A stretch of 16,905 bases of DNA from the NCBI GenBank assembly GCA_050747525.1, contig JBOGOC010000103.1, forward strand, positions 1 through 16,905, written 5' to 3'. Under the pieces are notes generated by a model. That model was not told the origin of the DNA, did not search any database, and worked only from the letters and a program-made list of their open reading frames with translations. Shown piece after piece: positions 7,763 to 15,800 of the stretch (positions are counted from its first letter, which is position 1; each line of letters opens with the position of its first letter). The position numbers and the translations under genes were made by a program. This stretch comes from JBOGOC01 sp050747525. GTDB lineage: Bacteria; Acidobacteriota; Polarisedimenticolia; JACPZX01; DASXTC01.

Positions 7763-7775
7763 AGCGCGAAGCGCT
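7763..7775. promoter_or_regulatory. Small inverted repeat at the predicted korA transcription start
   Basis: AGCGC and GCGCT are separated by three bases. The repeat begins 3 bases past the -10 box (minus strand) and spans the expected start of the korA transcript. It could be a repressor site or simply a 5' hairpin. On the plus strand it is followed by TTTATT, too weak to be called a terminator. Confidence 0.25.
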
Positions 7776-7777
7776 TT

Positions 7778-7806
7778 ATTATGCCTGATTCCGGGCCGCC
7801 TGTCAG
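7778..7806 (-). promoter_or_regulatory. Sigma70-type promoter of korAB
   Basis: On the minus strand the -35 hexamer is CTGACA (7801-7806, 5 of 6 to consensus). It is followed by a 17-base spacer and the -10 hexamer CATAAT (7778-7783, 5 of 6). Transcription should begin near 7771, leaving a leader of about 90 nucleotides before the korA ATG. This is the best promoter match in the window. The transketolase gene starts 28 bases beyond the -35 box on the other strand, so its promoter must overlap this region; no equally good plus-strand match was found. Confidence 0.7.
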
Positions 7807-7833
7807 GTGGGACCTCGTGGTAGAGTGACCGCC

Positions 7834-9849
7834 ATGGACCTGTCCCGTCTCGCGGTCAACACCATCAAGATGCTGTCGGTTGACGCGGTCGAGAAGGCCC
7901 GCTCGGGCCATCCCGGGCTGCCCATGGGAGCGGCCGACGTGGCGTTCGTGCTGTGGTCGAAGTTCCTGAAGTTCGACCCCGCCGACCCCCACTGGCCCGA
8001 TCGCGATCGGTTCGTCCTGTCGGCCGGCCACGGCTCGATGCTGCTCTACTCGCTTCTGCACCTGGCCGGCTTCGGCGTCACGCTCGACGACCTCAAGGCG
8101 TTCCGCCAGTGGGGCAGCCGGACGCCGGGTCACCCGGAAAAGGAGTGCCTGCCGGGGGTGGAGGTGACGACCGGCCCGCTGGGCCAGGGCCTGGGGAACG
8201 CCGTGGGGATGGCCCTGGGGGCCCGGATGCTGGCCGCGCGGGTCAACACGCCGCAGTTCCCCATCATCTCCCATCATGTGTATGCGCTGTGCAGCGACGG
8301 CGACCTGATGGAAGGGGTCTCCCACGAGGCGGCGTCGCTCGCGGGGCATCTTGCGCTCGGGGACCTGATCGTCGTCTACGATGACAACCATATCAGCATC
8401 GACGGCCCCACGGAGATCACCTTCACGGAGGACGTCGGCCGCCGGTTCGAGGCCTACGGCTGGCACGTGCAGCGCATCGACGGCCACGATCATGCGGCCA
8501 TCGAGCGCGCGCTGAGCGCGGCGCGCGACGAGGCAGCGCGCCCCTCCATCATCCTGGCCCGCACCCACATCGCCAACGGCGCGCCCAACAAGCACGACAC
8601 GGCCGGCGCTCACGGCGCGCCCCTGGGGGCCGACGAGGTGGCGGCCACACGGCGCGCCCTGGGGTGGCCCGAGGAGACCTTCGTGGTTCCGCAGGAGGTC
8701 CGGAAGCTGTTCGCCGACGTGGCGGCGAAGCACCACGCCCGGCAGGAAGAATGGCGCCGGTTGCTGTCACGCTTCCGCGAGGCGGAGCCGGAGCGCGCGC
8801 GCGCCCTGGACGCGCATCTCCAGAGGACCGTCCCCGCCGATATCGATCGCCTGCTCTGGGAGGCGGCCCCTTCCGATGGGGCGGCCACCCGCGCGCACTC
8901 GGGAAAGATCTACCAGAAGGTGGCCGAGCTGGTCCCCGCCTTCGTGGGGGGCGCGGCCGATCTCGTGGAGTCGACCAAGACGGCGGTGAAGGGCTCGCCG
9001 CTGGTGAAGGCAGGCCACTACGAGGGACGCAACATCGCCTGGGGAGTGCGCGAGCACGGCATGGGGGCGATCTGCAACGGCCTGTCGTACTACGGGGCGT
9101 TCATCCCCTGCGCGTCGACGTTCCTGATCTTCTCCGACTACATGCGCCCCACCATCCGGCTCGCGGCGTTGTCGGAGCTCCAGGTCATCTACGCCTTCAC
9201 GCACGACAGCGTGCTGCTCGGCGAGGATGGCCCCACGCACCAGCCGATCGAGCACCTGGCCTCGCTGAGAGCCATCCCGAACGTGCACGTCGTGCGGCCC
9301 GCCGACGGCCCCGAGACCGCTCTGGCCTGGGCGCACGCGCTGCGGCGGCGCCACGGGCCAACGGCCCTGATCCTCACGCGGCAGGACACCGCCGCGCTCG
9401 ATCACAAGGGATCTCCGGAGCCGTTCGGGCCTTCGGTGTTCTTCCGAGGAGGCTACATCCTGGCCGAAGCCTCTTCCGGGCGCCCGCGCGTGGTGCTGGT
9501 GGGGACCGGATCGGAAGTGGGCCCCTGCGTGGAGGCACGGCGGCTCCTGGAAGAGCAGGGGATCCCCACCCGCGTGGTCTCGCTCCCCTGCACCGAGCTG
9601 TTCCTCGAGCAGCCGGCCGCATGGCGCGATGCGGTCATCCCCGCCGACTCTCCGGACGGCCCGCGGGTGGTCGTGGTGGAGACCGCCGCGACGTTCGGCT
9701 GGGAGCGCGTCGCGGGGCGGTCCGCCCTCCTGATAGGGGTGGACCGGTTCGGCGCCTCGGCACCCTGGAAGACCATCGCGGCCGAGCTGGGGCTGACGGG
9801 GCCGGCGATCGCCGCCCGCGTCGCCAAGTGGCTCCAGGCCAGGCCGTGA
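7834..9849 (+). CDS. tkt: Transketolase
   Basis: The 671-residue product is full length for the family. The cytosolic enzyme moves two-carbon ketol units between sugar phosphates in the pentose phosphate or Calvin pathway, using Mg-thiamine diphosphate. Visible sites are SGHPG (H26), AGHGS (H66), GPLGQG (114-119), SDGDLMEG with D155, the cofactor-binding N185 in DDNHISIDG, GAHGAPLG (H260), the catalytic glutamate E407 in VREHGM, and the signature GEDGPTHQPIE (463-473). I chose ATG 7834 because the homologous N-terminus (LAVNTIKMLSVDAVEKA) begins at once after it. A GTG at 7807 would add nine residues with no family match. The ribosome site is weak (TAGAG at 7821-7825). The gene is divergent from korA and convergent with the giant secreted protein, whose stop lies 4 bases away. 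Confidence 0.96.
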   Translation: MDLSRLAVNTIKMLSVDAVEKARSGHPGLPMGAADVAFVLWSKFLKFDPADPHWPDRDRFVLSAGHGSMLLYSLLHLAGFGVTLDDLKAFRQWGSRTPGHPEKECLPGVEVTTGPLGQGLGNAVGMALGARMLAARVNTPQFPIISHHVYALCSDGDLMEGVSHEAASLAGHLALGDLIVVYDDNHISIDGPTEITFTEDVGRRFEAYGWHVQRIDGHDHAAIERALSAARDEAARPSIILARTHIANGAPNKHDTAGAHGAPLGADEVAATRRALGWPEETFVVPQEVRKLFADVAAKHHARQEEWRRLLSRFREAEPERARALDAHLQRTVPADIDRLLWEAAPSDGAATRAHSGKIYQKVAELVPAFVGGAADLVESTKTAVKGSPLVKAGHYEGRNIAWGVREHGMGAICNGLSYYGAFIPCASTFLIFSDYMRPTIRLAALSELQVIYAFTHDSVLLGEDGPTHQPIEHLASLRAIPNVHVVRPADGPETALAWAHALRRRHGPTALILTRQDTAALDHKGSPEPFGPSVFFRGGYILAEASSGRPRVVLVGTGSEVGPCVEARRLLEEQGIPTRVVSLPCTELFLEQPAAWRDAVIPADSPDGPRVVVVETAATFGWERVAGRSALLIGVDRFGASAPWKTIAAELGLTGPAIAARVAKWLQARP

Positions 9850-9853
9850 ATCT

Positions 9854-12800
9854 CTAAGGGCAGGTCGCCCCTGCCGTCACGAGCTGACCCGGCCGAGTCG
9901 TCGCGCTGGGAGGCTGCACCCCCAGCGGGGCAATCGCGGCAGTGTTCGTGGACGAGTGCCCCACCTGATAGAAGTACGCCGTCCCCGCCGTCGGTGTGCT
10001 CGCGTCGTTGACGCTGGCGAGCGCCCCCAGCGCTCCCTGCGCCACGGCGTTGGCGAAGCACGACCCGTCGAACGTGTTCCCGCTGAAGACGTCGGTGCCT
10101 GTCGTTGCTTCCGTGTAGACGTAGCGGAAGACATCGTAGCCGCTGATCCCGGGCGGCTGGACGCGCGACGGCCATTGCAGGGTCACCGTGGCGCCGCCGA
10201 TGACGTCCAGACCCACCTCGTTGGTCACGCCGCCGGCGTTGAGGGCCGTCTGCGGGCCCAGGTCGCTTCCGTCGCCCGTGTACACCTTGACCACCACCTC
10301 CTGCTGCGCGGTGCAGGCAAGGTCCGAGGAGCACCTTGCGCTCACCCGGTAGAGGGCGTCCCTCGAGGGCGCCACCCGCACCACGTTCTGCGGCGAGTGG
10401 GGGAAGATCACGTCCAGGACGGACGAGGTGTTGAGGTCCAGCTCCTCCCACTGGTACTCCAGCACGCCGTTGGTGCAGCCGCCCAGACCCGTGTTCGGGT
10501 CCACGGCCGCCACGCTCTGACGGGCATCCAGGGTCACAGGCTGCAACAACGAGTCGAGCCCCAGAAGGCGCCGGGTTCCGAAGGCGACCGATCCGGCGAT
10601 GTTCACGGCGATCGTCGAGCAGTTGGAGGCGTGCAGTCCGACGATGCACTGGCTCAGCCCCGTCGTGGTGTCGGGCACGATCACCGAAGGTGCCACCCGC
10701 AGATCGGTCAACTTGATGTCGTCGATGTACCAGCCGTCGTCATCGTCGTAGTACTGATACGCAACGCCACCCGGATCCGGCTCGAGGGCCGACCTCTGGG
10801 TCCCGAACGACCAGCCTCCCTCCATCATGCCGATCCACCTCAGCCGTGCGACACGTCCCGAGAAGGATGAGAGATTGAACGCGCTGCGGGTCCAGACTCC
10901 CGCACCCACGGAGCCGTTCTCGGTGCAGCCGGGGCCGGGAGCGCAGGTGATGTCTCCGCAGTCCTTGTGCACTGCGTCGTTATTGTCCGTGTCCATGACG
11001 CAGGTGGCATCGGTTCCGAAGATGTCTCCCTTGTGGGAGAACAATGGGCTGAAGTTGCACATGGTCTCATTGTTGGGAGGGATCTGATCGTCGCCTGGAT
11101 CGAAGCCGCAGATGCTGATGGTCTCCTGGATCGTGTCATCGTACCCGTTGAAGCTGGGAGTGAGCTGCTGCCACCGCTCGAAGTGCCCGTCCGGCCCGAG
11201 CAGGCTGAGCTGGACCTGTCCTCCGCCGGCCGTTCCGGGGATACCGAACCCGCCGAAGAAGTTTTCGTCGTCCGGCACCGAGATGATGTGCCAGAACTCC
11301 AGCGAGCTGGCCGTCCCGAGCGCGAGACCGGGCATGTTCGGGTCTCCCTGGGAGTCGAGGACGAACGCTGACACCTGACGCAATCTCAGTGTGTCCAGCA
11401 AGGTCGACGTCGCGCTCAGGTGCCGCCCCATGTGGAGCGACCGGACTCCGGAGTGCGCCTTCCCGCCATCGGGGGCGCCGATGCCGGGCCCGAGCCCGGC
11501 GATGTCGTACGACGCGCCGGGATATTCGAAGGCCGAGTGCAGATGCCAGTCGTTCTCCTCGGCCACGGGCGCCTGGCAGCCGACGAACCCCTGGTCGTCG
11601 TCCGAGCAGATCATTCCGGCGGTGCCGGTCGGGCTGGGCCCCCCGTGCATGGTGTAGCCCAGGATGTCGTCGTCCGGATCTCCCAGGGCGCGCAACGGAT
11701 CGTTGGGATCGACACCGATGGGAAGCCGCGTGAACTGGATCCCCGGGATTCCGGGGCCGCGGTCCGTGTCGAAGTTCTCGCACAGGGTGCCGGGAGGCGA
11801 CCCCGGAGTGCCCGGGCAGTTGGCCGGGATCAAAGTCATGTCAACCCGATCGACGTCCACGGTGAACTTGAATTTCTGCTCGGGGATCCCTTCGATCCCG
11901 TCGGCCGTGGCGCTCACGGAGAACTCCGCCTCCGCAAATTTTGCGGCCGAGGAATGCCCAGGGCCCGGGTTGGCGGGGTTCACGACGAAATTGAGCGCTC
12001 CGACGGGGGTCTGAACCCCCGTGGCGCCGGCAGCCAGGTTCCCCACGAAGGCCTGCGCCCTCGGGGTGCAGCCCACAGAGGGGGTGAGCGGGCGGATCCC
12101 CACCGTCAGGTTGTTGAGCGGCATGGCCACGCCCAGCTTGTCCACGGAGGCGTTGGTCAGCATCAGCCTGACCGAGGCCAGCTCGCCCGGGTCCGCCACC
12201 CCATCGGGAACCCTGGCGCAGACACCGTCCGTGCCGGCCGGAGGTGTGTTGCAGAAAGGATCGTTGTTCGGAGTGCCGGGGTTCTCCTGCGGGCACGGCT
12301 GGGGAGTGCCGGGAGCATTGTTGGGATCGGGGTCACCGGACGTGCAGAAGTAGTCGGCGGAGCCGTCGTCCAACAAGGCCACGGCCGAAACGTTCACGGC
12401 CCCCACCGACACCGGCGTGGACGCCATGTTGGTGAGGCCGCTGCGCGAGTGCTCGCAGCTCAGCTCGGCCGCGACCTGCAGCAGGTCGTCGGGGACCCCC
12501 GACAGATTGTCGTCGTCCGAATTGGGGTCGCAGTAGTTGGCCACCCCAGGAATGCTGTCCGTGCCGGATCGGTCGTCTCCCGCACCATCGCCATCGGCGT
12601 CGGTCTGGACGTGGAACACGGGATCGGCCGGGTTGTAGAACGTCGGGCAGTTGTCCATGGAGTTGGGAACCATGTCGTTATCGAAGTCCTCGGCATCGCA
12701 TCGGTCGCCGACTCCATCTCCATCGCTGTCGATCTGGTCCGGGTTGTAGGTAGCCGCGAAGGTGGGTGCGGCGCCGGGAGGCTCCACCGTCCCTTCGTTC

Positions 12801-15800
12801 GGGCAGTTGTCGTCCACCTCGGCTACGCCGTCGCCATCGATGTCGGCTGCATCGTCGCAGTACTGGAGGCTCTGTCCCGGGTTGTACAGGGTCGGACATG
12901 CGTCAGCCCCGTTGAGGGCACCATCTCCGTCGATGTCCTGGTTCTCGCAAGTGTTCCCCACACCGTCGCCGTCCGTGTCGAGCTGGTTGTTGTTCGCCAC
13001 CAGCGGGCAGTTGTCGCACAGGTCACCATGCCCGTCGTCGTCCCAGTCGCATTGCCCGGTCCTCGGTGACGCGATGCAGTCGGCCGCCGTGATGGTCCCG
13101 CTGCCGTTGTTGTCCCGCTGGGCTGTGTTGGGCGGGTTGGAGATGTCGAGCTGGGTGGCGTGATCGAAGCAGCTGTCGTCGTCCGAGGACCCCTGCCCCT
13201 CCGCCAGGAAATCGACGGAGCTGACGTCCTTGGGAACCCCGTTGAACCCGAAGTTGAGCACGCCGTCGCCATCCACGTCGCGGACCTTGTTCTCCCCCAG
13301 TCCGCCGTCCCTGTCCTGATCGCACTCGGGGTCGGCATAAGTAGCCACGATGTTGAAGTTCTCGCCCTGCGTCGCGTTCACGTTGAGGACCCTCTTCTGG
13401 TCCACCATGGCGCTGATCGGCACGATTCCGGAGAAGATCCCCGCTCCCTGAGGGGCAAGACAGAAGTCCTCCAGGTCCGTCGTGCTGCGGACGTCGATGG
13501 CGATCTCTCCCGGCGCGCACGCGCAGTCTGCGTTGAATGAGCAGAACGTGTTGAGGCGCGACAGCAGGCCGGCGGTGCACTTGCCGATTGAGCAGACCCC
13601 GGTCGGCGCGGGGGCCGGCGTGGTGTCGGCCACCTTCACCTTGATCCCCGTGGTGCAGTTGTGCGTGTTCAGGCGATCCCACGTGATCGTGGCGCACGGA
13701 CGCGCGTTGGGGTTGCCGCCACTCGAGACGTTGCCGCAGTCGTTGGGGCTGCTGTTGCTCTGGTCCATGGGATGCTTCTCTGACCAGTGGAAATAGGCAT
13801 CGTCGATCGTCCAGCCGAGCCCGCCGCCCGCTCCACCTTCCAGCAGCCACCAGCTCAGCTCGAACTGAAAGCGGTTCCCGGAGGACCCGCTGTACTCCTC
13901 GAACCGGTCGGCCACCAGGTCGATCTCGCGATTGCGCACGGGGCCGTACGGGGTGGAATGACCGAAGCGCCTGCCGGGCCCGTCGCAGGCCGCGTGGGTG
14001 GCGCATGGCGTGCCGATCTTGGAGTCGCCGCCCTGGATGCAGAATCCGAAGTTGCAGATCCCCGGGACTATCGGAAGGCCCGAGTTGGGGTCCACGGAGG
14101 TGTTCCCCTGGAATCCGCGTGTGTTGGCGTCCAGGTCCGACACCGGGAAGGCCATCAGGAGCCTCTCCAGGACGTTGCTCTCGTTGCGCTGGAGGATCGG
14201 CTCGGACACGCCCACCTCGTCTCCGTTGACGCCGGTCGTCCCGAGCGAGCCGTCGCTGTCCCTCAAGGGGCCGAACGTGCGCTGCGCGTCGGCGGCCCCC
14301 GTCTTCGGGCCGGACATCGTGAGGGGAGTGGGCGACCGGTAGAGGTATGAATCGCCCAGGGTGACCGGGCCGCCGTCTTCGAGGTCGGGGTCCACCTCGA
14401 CCTGCGTGAAGCTGGAGGTGTCCACGAACGACTGGGTCTCGTTCCAGCCCAGCGCCTCCATACGGATGTCGAAGGGGATTCCCCGCGCGTCCGGAGCCGT
14501 GTTCACCCGCCGCAGGACGGGCGACTCGAGCACGTCGTGCACGAACTCGGTCATCGGCGCGGTGAGGGGATCCGACGGGATGCTGTACGGAGGGCAGGCG
14601 CCGGCCACGCGGAACGTCCCCACCGGGCCGTGGCCCGCGTGCCACACTCCCTTGGGGAGGGTGTCCGAAAGGCCGACGAGGCCGTTGTTCTGGGTCTGCC
14701 ACCCGCAGCCGCCACCCGTGCCGTAGAACCAGGCCAGGCTGTTCTGCGCCGACCCCGGAGCGCCGGGCCTCGAGTCGGCGGTGCGGAAGGCGCTGAAGCC
14801 GCCGTCATTGAAGTCGAAACGCCATGGCATCTGGGCGGCAATGGCGACGTTGGGGTTGACGCAGTCGGCGTTGATGGAGCAGGTCTTCGAGATGTTCGTG
14901 CACCGGCCCGCCGTGCACGTCCCCACGTCGTTGAGCGGCCTGAATGTGAGCAGCTCCAGGTTCCTGGCCTCCGATCCTGGGCGGTTCGTGTCGATGTTGC
15001 CGTCACGGTTGCGGTCGGCGGCCTGCGTTCCCCCGGTCGGGAAGTCGGTGTGATAGTTGAGCACCTCCGTGTCCGCCTGCAGCGCCTGCCTGAACGTGAA
15101 CGTCTGGGCCGCCACCTGATCCCCCCAGTCGGACCCTCGGGAGGTGAAGCTCACCACCAGATCCACGGCCCGGTCCGCCGTAACCAGCGTCTTCACTCCC
15201 GTACTCACGTTGAGCGTCCAGGCCGCGATCCCCTCGCGGCCGCCCGGGATCTCCCCCAGCTCCACGGACTGCGGAAGCGGGCTGAGGAACGAGCAGGGGT
15301 TGGCCCCACCCGGCACCGGGTCCGTGCAGCTCAGCGTGGCCTTCAGATTGATCGTCTGGTCCAGGTTCTGGTTGGCGAACCCCACCTGGTAGACGATCGA
15401 CTCGCCCGCATCCAGGTAGTCGTCGCCACGGCTTCCGAGGTTGCGGCCCAGGTCGCACCCGCCCGTCACCAGCGTCCGGCGCATGCCGTTGCCCGATCCC
15501 AGCCCGTCGAGAGGAAAGAACATGACCGGGCCGAGCACCGGAGCACAGTCGACCCTCGCCGTCGTCACGGCGTCTTCGGGGACCGGAGCGCCCGGAGAGG
15601 TCGGCGACTGGTCGTCGTAGATCGCCCTCAGCCTCCAGCCGCTCCTCACCTCCACGATTCCGTTGTTGGCGATCGGGTTGAGTGCGCCCGGCCGGTTGGC
15701 GATGAACTGCAGCCGCCTGGCGTTGGAGCTGTAGTGGTTGGCACGACCCACCCGCAGCGTGGCCGACCCCGCGTCGGCCACGAAGGTCAGGCCGGCCTCG

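Noticed and set aside
9859..9875. GGCAGG/CCTGCC hairpin just after the transketolase stop
   Set aside because: The stem is only 6 bp with no T-run on either strand, and it lies within the last codons of the giant protein; not enough to call a terminator.
11420..13069. Long plus-strand open frame opposite the giant protein
   Set aside because: Its Val/Gly/Arg-rich sequence mirrors the Asp-rich TSP3 codons on the other strand and has no independent support.
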